NCBI GenBank assembly: GCA_963681505.1
Contig: OY811985.1
Coordinates: forward strand, 3,560,549-3,624,548
Source: Eunapius fragilis
Lineage: Eukaryota; Porifera; Demospongiae; Spongillida; Spongillidae
Direction: 5' to 3'
Length of the DNA: 64,000 nucleotides
The notes beneath the pieces were generated by a model, which was not told the origin of the DNA, ran no database searches, and was given only the letters and a program-made list of their open reading frames with translations. The position numbers were made by a program, and so were the translations under genes. Below are positions 23,384-36,112 of the stretch, one piece after another (position 1 is the first letter of the stretch; each line of letters starts with the position of its first letter).

Positions 23384-26300
23384 CATTGCAAGTCAATAAG
23401 TTTGCAGATAGTGTGTATCCAGTCCTACAGCTGCAAGTGAATGACCCTTGAGTGTTTGTGCAGATTTGGTCACATGGGCCCAATCCATTGTTTACTGCAC
23501 ATTCATTGATATCTAGTGGAGATAAAGGAACATTAATACATATCGCTGCATATTAATACATTTGAAATTAATTGAGCAATGATAATGTAGTTGTGCATAA
23601 TTACAAATTTATCCAGAGGTCAGCTGCAATGATTAATCAAGTACATCTGCTTACAAGAACCTCACCATTGCAAGTCAATAAGTTTGTAGATAGTGTGTAA
23701 CCAGTCCTGCAGCTGCAAGTGAATGACCCTTGAGTGTTTGTGCAGATTTGGTCACATGGACCCAATCCATTATTTAATGCACATTCATTGACATCTAGTG
23801 GAGATAAAAGAACATTAATACACATTGCTGCATTTTATTACCAAATGGGACAGTGTCTAGGAAATCCCCCTTCTGGATAGTTTTTCAAGGTTTCAAATTT
23901 TAAATATATATTTTAAACTCCAAAGAGCCTATATCAAATGGTTCTTACGCATCCAAATTGGACTATCCATCATAAAGTTATTAGGCACTGAATTTATAAT
24001 TATTCATACATTTCAATGCGAGCGTTACTTTTCTTTTGCTTGTCCTGGAAAATTTGAAAAAGTATCACAAGGGTGATTTACTGTTTCAAATACATTAGAA
24101 TTTAATTGAGCAATGACAATATAGTATTTGTGCATTATTGCAAATTTATAACGAGGTCAGCTGCATATGATTAGTCAAGTATACTGGTACACATCAGCTT
24201 ACAAGAACCTCACCATTGCAAGTCAATAAGTTTGCAGATAGTGTGTATCCAGTCATACAGCTGCAAGTGAATGACCCTTGAGTGTTTGTGCAGATTTGGT
24301 CACATGGGCCCAATCCATTATTTACTGCACATTCATTGATATCTAGTGGAGATAAAGGAACATTAATACATATCGCTGCATATTAATACATTTGAAATTA
24401 ATTGAGCAATGATAATGTAGTTGTGCATAATTGCAAATTTATCCAGAGGTCAGCTGCAATGATTAATCAAGTACATCTGCTTACAAGGGCCTCACCATTG
24501 CAAGTCAATAAGTTTGCAGATAGTGTGTAACCAGTCCTGCAGCTGCAAGTGAATGACCCTTGAGTGTTTGTGCAGATTTGGTCACATGGACCCAATCCAT
24601 TATTTAATGCACATTCATTGACATCTAGTGGAGATAAAAGAACATTAATACACATTGCTGCATTATATTACCAAATGGGACAGTGTCTAGGAAATCCCCC
24701 TTCTGGATAGTTTTTCAAGGTTTCAAATTTTAAATATATTTTTTAAATTCCAAAGAGCCTATATCAAATGGTTCTTACGCATCCAAATTGGACAGGCACT
24801 GAATTTATAATTATTAATACATTTCAATGCGAGCGTTACTTTTCTTTTGCTTGTCCTGGAAAATTTGAAAACGTATCACAAGGGTGATTTACTGTTCCAA
24901 ATACATTAGAATTTAATTGAGCAATGACAATATAGTATTTGTGCATTATTGCAAATTTATAAAGAGGTCAGCTGCATATGATTAGTCAAGTATACTGGTA
25001 CACATCAGCTTACAAGAACCTCACCATTGCAAGTCAATAAGTTTGCAGATAGTGTGTATCCAGTCATACAGCTGCAAGTGAATGACCCTTGAGTGTTTGT
25101 GCAGATTTGGTCACATGGACCCAATCCATTATTTACTGCACATTCATTGATATCTAGTGGCGATAAAGGAATATTAATACATATCGCTGCATATTAATAC
25201 ATTTGAAATTAATTGAGCAATGATAATGTAGTTGTGCATAATTGCAAATTTATCCAGAGGTCAGCTGCAATGATTAATCAAGTACATCTGCTTACAAGAA
25301 CCTCACCATTGCAAGTCAATAAGTTTGTAGATAGTGTGTAACCAGTCCTGCAGCTGCAAGTGAATGACCCTTGAGTGTTTGTGCAGATTTGGTCACATGG
25401 ACCCAATCCATTATTTAATGCACATTCATTGACATCTAGTGGAGATAAAAGAACATTAATACACATTGCTGCATTTTATTACCAAATGGGACAGTGTCTA
25501 GAAAATCCCCCTTCTGGATAGTTTTTCAAGTTTTCAAATTTTTAATATATTTTTTAAACTCCAAAGAGCCTATATCAAATGGTTCTTACGCATCCGAATT
25601 GGACAGGCACTGAATTTATAATTATTAATACATTTCAATGCGAGCGTTACTTTTCTTTTGCTTGTCCTGGAAAATTTGAAAAAGTATCACAAGGGTGATT
25701 TACTGTTCCAAATACATTAGAATTTAATTGAACAATGACAATATAGTATTTGTGCATTATTGCAAATTTATAAAGAGGTCAGCTGCATATGATTAGTCAA
25801 GTATACTGGTACACATCAGCTTACAAGAACCTCACCATTGCAAGTCAATAAGTTTGCAGAGAGTGTGTATCCAGTCCTACAGCTGCAGGTGAATGACCCT
25901 TGAGTGTTTGTGCAGATTTGGTCACATGGGCCCAATCCATTATTTACTGAACATTCATTGATATCTAGTGGAGATAAAGGAACATTAATACATATCGCTG
26001 CATATTAATACATTTGAAATTAATTGAGCAATGATAATGTAGTTGTGCATAATTGCAAATTTATCCAGAGGTCAGCTGCAATGATTAATCAAGTACATCT
26101 GCTTACAAGAACCTCACCATTGCAAGTCAATAAGTTTGCAGATAGTGTGTAACCAGTCCTACAGCTGCAAGTGAATGACCCTTGAGTGTTTGTGCAGATT
26201 TGGTCACATGGACCCAATCCATTATTTACTGCACATTCATTGATATCTAGTGGAGATAAAAGAACATTAATACACATTGCTGCATTTTATTACCAAATGG

Positions 26301-27075
26301 GACAGTGTCTAGAAAATCCCCCTTCTGGATAGTTTTCAAGTTTTCAAATTTTTAATATATTTTTTAAACTCCAAAGAGTCTATATCAAATGGTTCTTACG
26401 CATCCAAATTGGACTATCCATCATAAAGTTATTAGGCACTGAATTAATAATTATTCATACATTTCAATGCGAGCGTTACTTTTCTTTTGCTTGTCCTGGA
26501 AAATTTGAAAAAGTATCACAAGGGTGATTTACTGTTCCAAATACATTAGAATTTAATTGAGCAATGACAATATAGTATTTGTGCATTATTGCAAATTTAT
26601 AAAGAGGTCAGCTGCATATGATTAGTCAAGTATACTGGTACACATCAGCTTACAAGAACCTCACCATTGCAAGTCAATACGTTTGTAGATAGTGTGTATC
26701 CAGTCCTACAGCTGCAGGTGAATGATCCTTGAGTGTTTGTGCAGATTTGGTCACATGGACCCAATCCATTATTTACTGCACATTCATTGATATCTAGTGG
26801 AGATAAAGGAACATTAATACATATCGCTGCATATTAATACATTTGAAATTAATTGAGCAATGATAATGTAGTTGTGCATAATTGCAAATTTATCCAGAGG
26901 TCAGCTGCAATGATTAATCACGTACATCTGCTTACAAGGGCCTCACCATTGCAAGTCAATAAGTTTGCAGATAGTGTGTATCCAGTCCTACAGCTGCAAA
27001 TGAATGACCCTTGAGTATTCGTGCAGTTTTGGTCACATGGGCCCAATCCATTATTTAATGCACATTCATTGGTAT
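23384..27075 (-). CDS. Second EGF array: ten 43-residue cbEGF exons
   Basis: Exons 23384-23512, 23666-23794, 24214-24342, 24496-24624, 25025-25153, 25307-25435, 25836-25964, 26118-26246, 26665-26793 and 26947-27075 are all exactly 129 nt, phase 1-1, with a GTGAGG-type donor and a CACTAG or CGCTAG acceptor. Each encodes D(I/V/T)NEC(A/S)..., with six cysteines at about 5, 14, 18, 27, 29 and 42 and [12 protein letters not shown], which fits the hydroxylation and calcium-binding patterns. They form a subfamily distinct from the 41-residue domains at 1-19176. Same strand and phase suggest an upstream part of the same giant gene, with a 4.2-kb intron full of transposon debris. A separate gene cannot be excluded. 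No signal peptide or first exon was found above 27075. Confidence 0.85.
23512..27075. repeat. Five tandem two-exon units of 811-830 bp
   Basis: The second exon of each pair lies at 23666, 24496, 25307, 26118 and 26947 (spacings 830, 811, 811, 829). Introns alternate: a short one of about 150 nt and a long one of about 400 nt, which includes a conserved stretch (AAATGGGACAGTGTCTAG). A ~20-bp segment (CTATCCATCATAAAGTTATT) is present in units with 829-830 spacing and absent from the 811-bp ones. Confidence 0.85.
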
Positions 27076-28140
27076 CTAGTGAAGATAAAGGAACATTAAT
27101 ATACATTGCTGCATTTTATTACCAAATACATTAGAATTTACTTAAGCAATTATCACAAACCAAAATGAAATATGTTGCTGTTTTATCCCCAAAAATAGTC
27201 ATGTGCTTGTAATATAGCAATGGTAATTACTATTCTAATACATATCCCACAATCACAAATCAATCTGAATCCAAATATATATTTAGGGGCTTGCACACCA
27301 ATTCGCAGTGGTTTAAGATGTAGACATGGGGTTAGGGTATGACCTTGATGTTTTCTTACATAAAGTTGCTCAGAATAGCCCAAAGTATCATATTTCACTA
27401 AAAACTGTTTGGATTGTTAATGTTGAAGTTAAAAAAAGATGAATATTTTGAGCAGTTCCATTTCCATCATTACGTGCAAATGCACATTTAATGGAGCAGA
27501 TGGGGAAAAAATGAATACGAATTTAGATAGCAGTTTCTCTTACGTACAGAAAGATACCAAATTTATTATACTTTTAAGTCTTTAGATATTTATATACCAT
27601 GTACGTGGATTTTATGTCCAAAGACACAAGAAGGCTGTTATGCCAAGTCCTGTCCATGCCCTGATATAAATCAAAGTAGCCAAAATAATGCAATCGGTGC
27701 AAATAGGGCTCGAGCATAAGGATCTAATCATTATGGGGTATGTTAGCACAAAAAAGTTCAGAGCATTGGGTAATGATCTTTTTTTTTTTTTGTTTTGTAG
27801 GATACTTATAAGGGCTGACATCGGCCAGACTGAAAAGATTATTTCGCGTCAATTTAGGACCTTTGCATTTTATAAAGCACAGCATATGCTCAGCATTCAT
27901 GTGACTAAAGTTAGAAAGCCGGATTGTTATATATGAAAGTGGTCGATCAGGCTGTACACCATACGGATGCAAACATAACCACACACCCCCCACCCCCCAC
28001 ACACACACCCCCCGGGACGATATATAAAATCACTTCCAGATATGCTTCTGTTATACCTCCACCCCTTGGAACAAACTTCTAGATGCCCTTGACAAGCTTC
28101 TAATTGGTTGCACCTTCCTTCCCTGGACAAGCTTATGTTT
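27076..28140. other. Spacer without recognisable gene
   Basis: I see AT-rich sequence, a T run at 27780-27791 and a C/CA-rich patch at 27987-28012. Short open frames here have no recognisable domain. Confidence 0.4.
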
Positions 28141-28385
28141 CAAGTAAAAAAAAATATTCTCCAATGAGAAACTTGATGGGATATAGTAACTGAAGGCAAG
28201 GTGGTAAAAAGGAAGGAAAAAAGGTTTTGGGGAAAGGAAAATCCTATATTTGGCACTGTCTTGGTTCTATCTATGCTAAATATAGGTTTTTGTCTTGTTT
28301 TCCTCTCCCCAAAACTTTGCTCCTTCCTTTTACACCACCTTGCCTTCAATTTCCATATCCCACCAACTTTCTAATGCGCATCTTA
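28141..28385. mobile_element. Hairpin MITE (divergent copy)
   Basis: The left arm (TTCTCCAATGAGAAACTTGATGGG...GGTGGTAAAAAGGAAGG) is complementary to the right arm (CCTTCCTTTTACACCACCTTGCC...CCCACCAACTTTC). The centre has AATCCTATATTTGGCAC and GCTAAATATAGG. Same family as 34964-35248, 54849-55139 and 56332-56590. Confidence 0.75.
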
Positions 28386-28594
28386 ACAAAATAGTACTGA
28401 TATGTGTTGACAAGTGAGAGATTGGTTAGTTATGTGATAAAGTAGCCTCTTTAAAGCTCGTTGTCTGCACTATAAATATCTTTTTGGCGTTCCCTACTGC
28501 ATGTACGTAACGAGTGCGGGCGTTGGCTTTGTACGCTTCAGGACCGATCTTTTAATACTTGCTATCGGCTTTTGAGGTATTCAGTTGTTTATTC

Positions 28595-28783
28595 CTATTC
28601 TTTTGTTGAAGCGATATCATTTGGACGGAAACAACTTCGCACACAAACGTACGGGTATAGAAAGTATCCAAAGGGACTGGGGACGAGTTGCATTCCAATG
28701 TTACGCCACACCCACAGGTGGGAATGATGTTTCAGGCATTTTGTACTAGAAAGGAACATTTTTGTTGTTTCGAGAGCAAGCAA
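28595..28783 (-). repeat. Dispersed repeat, copy 1 (inverted relative to 31290-31430)
   Basis: The minus strand here matches the plus strand at about 31300-31400. The shared core encodes HSH-W-WR----MQLVPS in both. At DNA level it includes GGAATGCAACTCGTCCCCAGTC here against GAAATGCAACTTGTTCCCAGTC there. Coding status unknown. Confidence 0.5.
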
Positions 28784-28871
28784 CTTAGTTGCAGTGTGGA
28801 GAGGCTAATGACTCCTTAGAAAATTAGTTATTTTCGTTTCTATCTCAGTAAGCAAAAAATCTTGTCACCAT

Positions 28872-31185
28872 AGAAAGGGATTGGAAACGGTAAAAATTAC
28901 GGAATTCATCCGCATTTCACGATTCCGTAAATTATGTACCCTGGCCAGGACAATTTTGACCGTACATTTAATTAAGAAACTTGTCCCGATCCGGCTATCC
29001 AAAAGGTAAAAATACGTTTGGCAATAAGAAGAGCCGGGATTTGTGGAGCAACTTCCATTCAACACGAATATATCTGGGCTTCGACCCAAACGAACTTGCG
29101 AGCCATATGCTCCTACAACACATGCACAACACATGCACAACACATAAGAAATATTGATCACGCCACTCAAGGTGGTGCACCCACCCTATTGTTTAAGTAT
29201 GCCACCTTTACATCAGTAACGTATTTAACCGAGCGCAGTGCCTTGAATTTTCGCATCCTCCATCTTTTAATTCGCGCACGCATGCGCAGTGTGAGTCCAC
29301 CACGGGGGTCTGAATTATTAAAATACGTCATCAACAATTGGTAGTTCTGGTTCAGGTACCGTACTATATAATTCGAAGAGAATCCACCTTATTGTTATGC
29401 AGCGGCGGCGGAAGGTATATAAGATTGGGGCGGCACTAAAAGCGACGATAATTAAATTCATTAATACTTTAAATTGATACGATCTGTTAAATCTTTAAGA
29501 CCTCTCAATACTTCAATCTGTTTAGGCTGATAAACCTCACTCTTATTGCTACAGCACGTACCTCGACAGTCGCAAGCTGTCAAATCATTAGCAGCAAGGA
29601 CGATTGGTGCAATGTCTTCTGGCTGCAGCTCCTCCGGACAGTTAGAAGTAGGCGGAGGTAATTCGAGTCCGCTGAACAGTTATTAGCTGGTAGCAACTCA
29701 AAATTAATGCTAGGACTAGGTTGAGGTAAGCAGGATATAGCAATCAGTCACGCACGTTCGTCTGTACATGTACTAAATATGAATACGATTTGAAACGATA
29801 GCCGATGCCAGTGCCGCATTGTAATAAATTAACAATGCGTATATTACTTTATTTTCAGGACCTTTTGTTATAGGAGGAGTTCAGCCCCTCCTATGCCATT
29901 TTTGGGGGGCTCGAGACCCCCCAGCCCCCCCCCTCTCCCCCCCCCCCCCCCCCCCCCCCCCCCCCTTCCGCCGCCCGCACTGAATTATGCCACCTTGATA
30001 GCATTTCGATAAGTTCATTGTACCGCGCAGAAACACTAGCACGGCTTGTTTTACGAGCACCTTGAAAGACGAAACCAAAAACTCTTTTTCCTGTACATTC
30101 AGGACAACAGACCTTATGATCGAGTGTTGAGCATATTATTGGAGCTATCCACCAAGAAAAGCGTACGTGTAGTAGGAAAATCTCTTGTCCTTGTTCTCTA
30201 AATAAGTTACTTTTTCTAAATAGCCGAAAACCGAAAACCTATCTGTTAATAACATTTATATTTCAAGGTACAAATATGGCGTCCAGGGATACATTACATT
30301 GTAAAAAAATTACTGTAAATTTGTGGAAAAGGATAGTAACGTTATCGATGCACCAAAAAGATGAAGAACGTGTATTCACGATAAACAAGCTGTTCTGGAA
30401 TGCCCAGCATGAGTAACCCAATTAGTTCACTCCGTAACGATGGTTAGCATAAGCTTTGGCACAAAACCTAGTGCCCTGTTGCGAAACGAATGCATCAAAC
30501 GAACGAAGATATTATTTCATATTTATCCTCCAAATATGGTGTTATTTAAGCACTGCAGTTTTCAACAGGCCAATTAAAGTTTAATTCTTAGAATATTTGT
30601 ACTATTTTTACTGATCGTCTAATAACTGTCAAAATGATACAGTCCTCTAAGATGCTCTCAGGCTACAAGCTAGTATGATTTTTTTCCAAAACCCAGAAGG
30701 TTACCCTGTTAGCTCAAGATGCATCTCTGATTCAATATATGTCCTCAAATATTCTAGAACCCTGATCACTTTTATGGGAAAAGTACACGTTTTTTGGATA
30801 TCATTATCTCACATATTTACGATGTACAATGCCAAAACCCTTCGTAGAGACTTCAAAACGTTACAACGCCACACTACCAACAAAGTAATCTATATGGGAA
30901 CTCACAAAATGGATTTCTGATGTTATCTGTGTCCAGGAAAATCACACAACCCCTACGCAGCTATACGATCACTTGCTGGCTTCAGTAAAAAGAATAACTA
31001 TACGATTTTTTGGTGTCAAAGAGGCTTTCTTCACACAGTTATAGGTTAAACAACACGAAAGAAGCTCTTTACGGTAAGTTGCTCAACGGTTCACACGTCC
31101 ACACAAAAACAGCGAAGCTTGGTCACGTAACGGAACGTGACGTCACGTCACGTAAATGTATATACCGTTTCCAATCCGCTTATTC
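28872..31185. other. Possible DNA element bounded by GGATTGGAAACGG inverted termini
   Basis: GGGATTGGAAACGGTA at about 28876 faces TACCGTTTCCAATCC at about 31160. The same 13-mer bounds the inner part of the composite element at 37897 and 39055. The 2.3 kb between them has no recognisable transposase and includes the C-tract element at 29400-29985. The pairing may be accidental. Confidence 0.25.
29400..29985. repeat. Element with GCGGCGGAAGG inverted ends and a C29 tract
   Basis: The left end GGCGGCGGAAGGTATA (about 29404) is complementary to the right end CCCTTCCGCCGCC (about 29963-29976). A 29-C run (29937-29965) abuts the right end. A similar C-run followed by ACCTTCCGCCGCC occurs at 33214-33260, so the end belongs to a dispersed family. 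Confidence 0.45.
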
Positions 31186-31289
31186 TATTATCTATGTTGT
31201 CACATACTTTCATAGTGCATTGGTTGCGGGCGAACAAGCAAGAACATGTTTTCCAATGAAAATATGTCTGAAACACGCTTATAATTAAT

Positions 31290-31430
31290 TCCCATCCGCC
31301 GCCATTGAATCATTCTCACCAGTGGATGTGGCGTACCGTTGAAATGCAACTTGTTCCCAGTCTCTGTGATACTATTTATACATTACGGACTTCACGATTG
31401 ATAACTTATTTTATGCACTGCGCATGGTTA
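31290..31430 (+). repeat. Dispersed repeat, copy 2
   Basis: Inverted relative of 28595-28783 (shared CATTC/CACC...GTGTGGCGTA.CATTG/GAATGCAACT core). Followed downstream by a C16/T9 homopolymer at 31596-31620. Confidence 0.45.
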
Positions 31431-32035
31431 CTCAAATCGAAACATGAGGTAGCGGAAGTGATTTGCGCAATCTTGATAGGTCAATTGGTCAAATGCATGA
31501 AATACAGTAGAATCCTCAAGAGGGACTCCTTAGAGGGGGGAGGGGTTCTATGTGCCCCGGGCACTAAGAATTCCCCCTTCTGTAGCTTAGAATCTCCCCC
31601 CCCCCCCCCCCTTTTTTTTTGCAGGCACTTACAATCCCACCCCACCCCTCTGTCACTTACAATTCCTCAAATAGCATTAGTTTCGTACATTATAAGTGTT
31701 AACTCAATGCTCATTGATACTTGGAATATTACTAGTACATGATGGTATATGATTTAAAATCCCCTCGGGCCCTTAGTAGCGCCGCTCGGGACGCTACAGC
31801 CCAGGGCCCTGCGTGGGGGATTCTAAATCACCTAGATCCCTCGGTTTCAGTGACTAACCTATATATAGGGTCATCAGCTGGCACTATTAGTACGAAAATA
31901 AGGTACTAGTATTTCGTACATCGATTCAAATCAATGTGCACTGCTAACCAGTAAAGATAAAATGCATGCATGCGGAATCTTTTGGTACACACAGTATCAT
32001 TTGAAATTCGCACTAAAATAAATTAAGTAAGGCGA

Positions 32036-32154
32036 AGGAGGAGGAGGAGGAGGAGGAGGAGGAGGAGGAGGAGGAGGAGGAGGAGGAGGAGGAGGAGGAG
32101 GAGGAGGAGGAGGAGGAGGAGGAGGAGGAGGAGGAGGTCGAGAAGGAGGAGGAC
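32036..32154. repeat. (GGA)n microsatellite
   Basis: More than 30 perfect GGA units with one interruption (TCGAGAA). The poly-Ser or poly-Glu frames across it are artefacts. Confidence 0.95.
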
Positions 32155-32390
32155 ATAGATAACGATGGGACCGCGTACGATATTGCAGTTCTACAATTTA
32201 TGTCACGCAAAACGATTGCTATAAAAACCTCCATTTTATATACGCCCAAAATTAAATCACGTCCATACCGCATACATGATGCCAAGGCATACTTTCATAG
32301 GCGGGAGGTGATGAATAAACTGGGAGTGAGTAAGCCCGGTTTGGGGTAGGAACTAAAATCAGCACCTGCGCGCTACGTACTATACTACTA

Positions 32391-32470
32391 ATGAAAACAT
32401 TCTCTATGAGACAGTTGGTGGCATATAGGATTGGAAGGCAATAGTGGTGTTAAAAGGGTCAAATAATAAA
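32391..32470. mobile_element. Left half of a hairpin MITE
   Basis: AAAACATTCTCTATGAGA.AGTTGGTGGCATATAGGATT...GGTGGTGTTAAAAGG matches the left arm of 54849-55139. No right arm follows, so the copy is truncated. Confidence 0.7.
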
Positions 32471-34005
32471 ATGTCTGGTTTTTCCTGACCATTGAGCATA
32501 TTCGTTCTTCCTGTGCATTGGAATGACGAAGAAATTGGTTATCTTGCGATGTCGGCTGGTGGTCTTGAGTTGTTCCATAGATACGATATTAGAGTAATGG
32601 ATTGGAAACAGGGCAATGAATTGAATTCGGCCTTACGTTTTGCCGGAAGTGAATCGTGTGCTTCAAATCCTACGGCACATGTACCCTCTATTGTTTTACT
32701 CCAGGTTCTCGTGTCTTTTTGTTATAAAGAACCTCATTTCCTCTTTCCCATTCTTAACTTCGAGCACACCGAAAATTTTAGTAACAATGTGTGTTGGTAA
32801 TGATTTCATAGCACTCATTACCGAACCAATTCTATATCGGTAGTAAAAAGGCTACATTGAAGTGCACTGTATACAAGACCTCCACATCACCTAATAAAAC
32901 GATGTTCCGTATCTCTACTATCGATGTTCAAACCATAAAAATACCTACTAGACGATGTGATCCAGTCCCACAAGATCGGCCATTTTATACACAGTACAAC
33001 CCGCGTCGCCATACCCCGAGTTTACAGGGCAGAATTATTATTCATTACTTCAACTTGACTTGAAAGCCATAGCTAACTGTTTTGTACAAGGTAAAGAAAA
33101 CAGGATGAACAAATTTGGACTAACTGTCAGTGTGACCGTTGCAGTAGCTAATCAACGAGCCGTTCATTTGCGCATGTGCAACAGTTAAATACCACGCCCA
33201 CATCATAGCCTTACCCCCCCCCCCCCCCCCCCCCTCCAATTAAAAATACCTTCCGCCGCCCCCGATGAAGCTGATCGCATCCTCATTCCCAGACCCTAAA
33301 CATTATGCGATATTGCGTCATATTGGTCTCGGAACGAGACAACGGTGATAGCGCGTCACAAACACAATTTCATAGGGGAACAGCCCTAATAGGGGAGGGT
33401 GGGTGTCCAAATCCATATTATTCATCGACTTTCTATCATTATTACTGCAAGCAGACTATGATTTTGTTTGCAAATTGGTCGACAAACAAAATTTGGGGGC
33501 GGTAGGGGCTGGGGCACCCATCCAGCCCAGCTAGGGGGTATGGGTGAGCGCTATGAGCTCCCCCATCGGAGCCCCAGAAGTCAACGCTTTTGCGTTTAAA
33601 AAATCTCCAAAAGCGGCGGCATGCATGCAGGAGGCCTAGATATTTTTTAATATCAATATTTCCTATATTGTGTGCAGTGCAGGTGGATGCGGAGTCCGGA
33701 TAACCGCTAGGAATTGTTGTAATTTTAATACAAACAAAATGAATACTGATTGATAACTATTAAAGAATATTCTGAATTTATTACGTTTGGGGGGAGGGGA
33801 GGGGGGGTCCTTGCTGCATACTTGTCGGTTCGATTGACAATCAGTCCTTATATATAGTCGCTTATCGGAACCCACGCGAGTAGGTTCCACATAGGAATCC
33901 TGCAGTATCATGAATGTCATTAAAAAACGTCACTCGCGTCTAGCGGGACAGCCAAGAGGCGGGTCACTTCGCTTTTAGTGGCAATCGAGCAATATCAAAA
34001 AGGAG
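32471..34005. other. Gene-poor stretch with short repeats
   Basis: C21 run at 33214-33234 followed by ACCTTCCGCCGCC. At 33540-33600 a segment GAGCTCCCCCATCGGAGCCCC..CAACGCTTTTGCG resembles 37385-37440. No supported gene. Confidence 0.45.
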
Positions 34006-34009
34006 AACA

Positions 34010-34560
34010 GTTCTGCGTTATGCATATGTCATAAGACGGTGTACTTTTAGAGAACAAAAAAACTCGTCTCCATCGTCCGTACCCAGTCCCACCTAAAATT
34101 TCTCCGTCGTCGTCGTCGTCTTCTTCTTCTTCTTCCTTCGGGATAGCATAACTCACGACAGGAACGTTTGTAAAGCACGCCATGTGTACCAATCGCTTCA
34201 GGATGTGTCCGCATGTTATCTTCAGGTATCTGTTAGACGCCTAACCGATCGGGCAATTAGCTGAAGCTAGTTGTACCTTATTTGGTGTTGACCTACAAAT
34301 AGCACATTACATCAGCTATCACAATGTTCATGACGTACCAGTATAATATAACCAGCGTTATCAAATTCGATGGTTTTACCATACAATCTCATGAGGACAA
34401 TTCTGATTCCACTCGAGCATCTAAAAGTGGAAAGATCCAGATGCTGCCAGATCTGCCAAACGTGCGTATGTCAAGCGCGGTACCGAAAGGAACAACAAAA
34501 CGACCACCGAAAGGTACGTTTATACGGCATCGATAAATGTTGGATCGATAAATTATGAGC
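34010..34560 (+). pseudogene. DPEK-repeat family, fragment (plus-strand copy with upstream block)
   Basis: The minus-strand text of 34190-34010 (GTGAGTTATGCTATCCCGAAG, purine triplets GAA/GAC, then GGGACTGGGTACG) matches the block upstream of the DPEK-repeat reading frames at 55240 and 62699, in inverted orientation. Downstream, about 34425-34520 reads in one frame DPDAARSAKRAYVKRGTERN, akin to the DPEKKxAxxRxxY repeat of the other copies. No continuous ORF. Function unknown. Confidence 0.45.
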
Positions 34561-34963
34561 ATGCATGGTATATCGCTAAAATGGAAGGAATAGTTTAGTT
34601 ACAGCGGTAGAGATACTGCGTCTCTCCGTTTTATAGTAATATGCGCTGTTTGAAATGTGTGTATAACGCCAAAGTTGCTTACGTCAATTTGGTCATGTCT
34701 TGTGGTGCATGGTTTATCTGATTATAGCGTGAGATCAGTTTACTTAGAGTGCATTTATCCTTTGTATTACATGGCTTCGCTTTTAACCTTTATCAATCCT
34801 TTGCTCCTCAATGGAGATAGTCTGGGGACTAGTGTAATATTTGGTACACACCTCAACAGAATTGCAGATTCCAATATAAACCTGACATGATCGCGCAAGT
34901 TGACGTTTATACTACCTGATTCTATAATATACGCTATAAATACAATACCAAATCCACCAGAAA

Positions 34964-35248
34964 ACAAGTAATAAAAACATTCTCTACACGAGAAGGTTGG
35001 TGGTATATAGGAATCAAAGGTGATGGTGGTGTAAAAAGCAAGGGAACAAGGCTTCTGATTGAAAAGGAAAAATGAAATAGACCTATATTAGCACGCACAT
35101 TTAAATATGACAACATGCTGCTAATATAGGTCTATTTCATTTTTCCTTTTCAATCAGAAGCCTTGTTCCCTTGCTTTTTACACCACCATCACCTTTGATT
35201 CCTATATACCACCAACCTTCTCGTGTAGAGAATGTTTTTATTACTTGT
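34964..35248. mobile_element. Hairpin MITE, nearly perfect 285-bp palindrome
   Basis: Left ACAAGTAATAAAAACATTCT...; right ...AGAATGTTTTTATTACTTGT. The two ~130-bp arms are almost perfect complements around the loop near 35100. The inner arm contains AATGAAATAGACCTATATTAGCA. Transcription would give a long hairpin RNA. Confidence 0.9.
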
Positions 35249-35498
35249 TTAATTGTTATTCAGTATTTTACGCGTAAATGTGGGTAGGCAGTAATCGTAT
35301 TGCAACATATGGATGCCATAACCAGGATAAGGGGCCACTGGGCTGCCTATCCTCCCATCAGTTATCATCCTGCATATATATGTCATCTTTTTTCAGACAG
35401 GTACAAAATAGATATCAAACTAACAGCTATACAAACGCCTTTCCATACATGGGTTCAGCACATTACGGCCCAGATTTGTTCTCCCTCTCCCTTGCCCC

Positions 35499-35551
35499 TC
35501 TCCCTCCCTCCCTCCCTCACTCACTCACTCACTCACTCACTCACTCACTCA

Positions 35552-35588
<37 letters not shown>
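35499..35588. repeat. Compound (CCCT)n-(CTCA)n-(CA)n microsatellite
   Basis: Three abutting simple repeats: TCCC at 35499-35517, TCAC at about 35516-35554 and AC at about 35553-35588. It lies in the presumed third intron of the Ig gene. Confidence 0.95.
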
Positions 35589-35591
<3 letters not shown>

Positions 35592-35691
35592 CGGACACAC
35601 CACATGCATTTGTATAAGTCTATATGTAAGCCGTCTGCCCCACCATACATGCCCAAAAATGATATGCATGTGCAAACAAAGGCCTGCATAC

Positions 35692-36021
35692 CTCCAATCG
35701 CAACGTTGAAGTTAACACTGGAAGTGGTTAAGCTGGTGCCAGTGGCTGTGTTGTTACCGCTGCAACTGTACTGAGTATTGGTGTTCTGAACGGTGTTACA
35801 GATCTGGAGATAAGAGACGGCGTATGTGCTGTTGTACGTGCTTGTCTGTATTGTAGTATTGGCCGTGTTTTGAACTTGGCTTGTGGTCCCCGACGGGTTG
35901 GTCACACTCCACGAAATACTGGGTAGGGGATAACCATAGACAACGCAAGTTAGAACGATTGATCCCCCAGGGTCGCTTAAGGAATTCGCGGGGTAAATGA
36001 CGACTGCTGGTGGCTCTGGAA
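35692..36021 (-). CDS. Ig-domain gene, exon 3 (one immunoglobulin domain)
   Basis: A 330-nt phase 1-1 exon between a TTTAG acceptor and a GTATGC donor. It encodes one Ig-like domain of 110 residues. It opens VPEPPAVVIYPANS, has the first disulphide cysteine in SIVLTCVVYGYP, the core Trp in ISWSV and the second cysteine in QYSCSGN, with several potential N-glycosylation sites (NTT, NST, NNT). An extra cysteine lies in LQICNT. Ig domains of this kind act in cell-surface recognition or adhesion (family knowledge). The frame joins exon 2 so that the domain follows directly after the signal peptide. No further exon is recognisable below 35692 before the microsatellite and the MITE at 34964-35248. 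Confidence 0.8.
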
Positions 36022-36112
36022 CTAAAGAGAGAGGAAGCAATAAAGCATGTGCATGTGTTCGTTCCTGCTATGGATGGCCGTAAGTTAAACAGATGTATGA
36101 TCAGGATCCTAC

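Noticed and set aside
32013-32285. Poly-Ser ORF on the minus strand
   Set aside because: It is the translation of a GGA microsatellite.
35278-35709. Plus-strand ORFs through the compound microsatellite
   Set aside because: His/Thr/Ser repeats come from CA and CTCA simple sequence and overlap the better supported Ig exon on the other strand.
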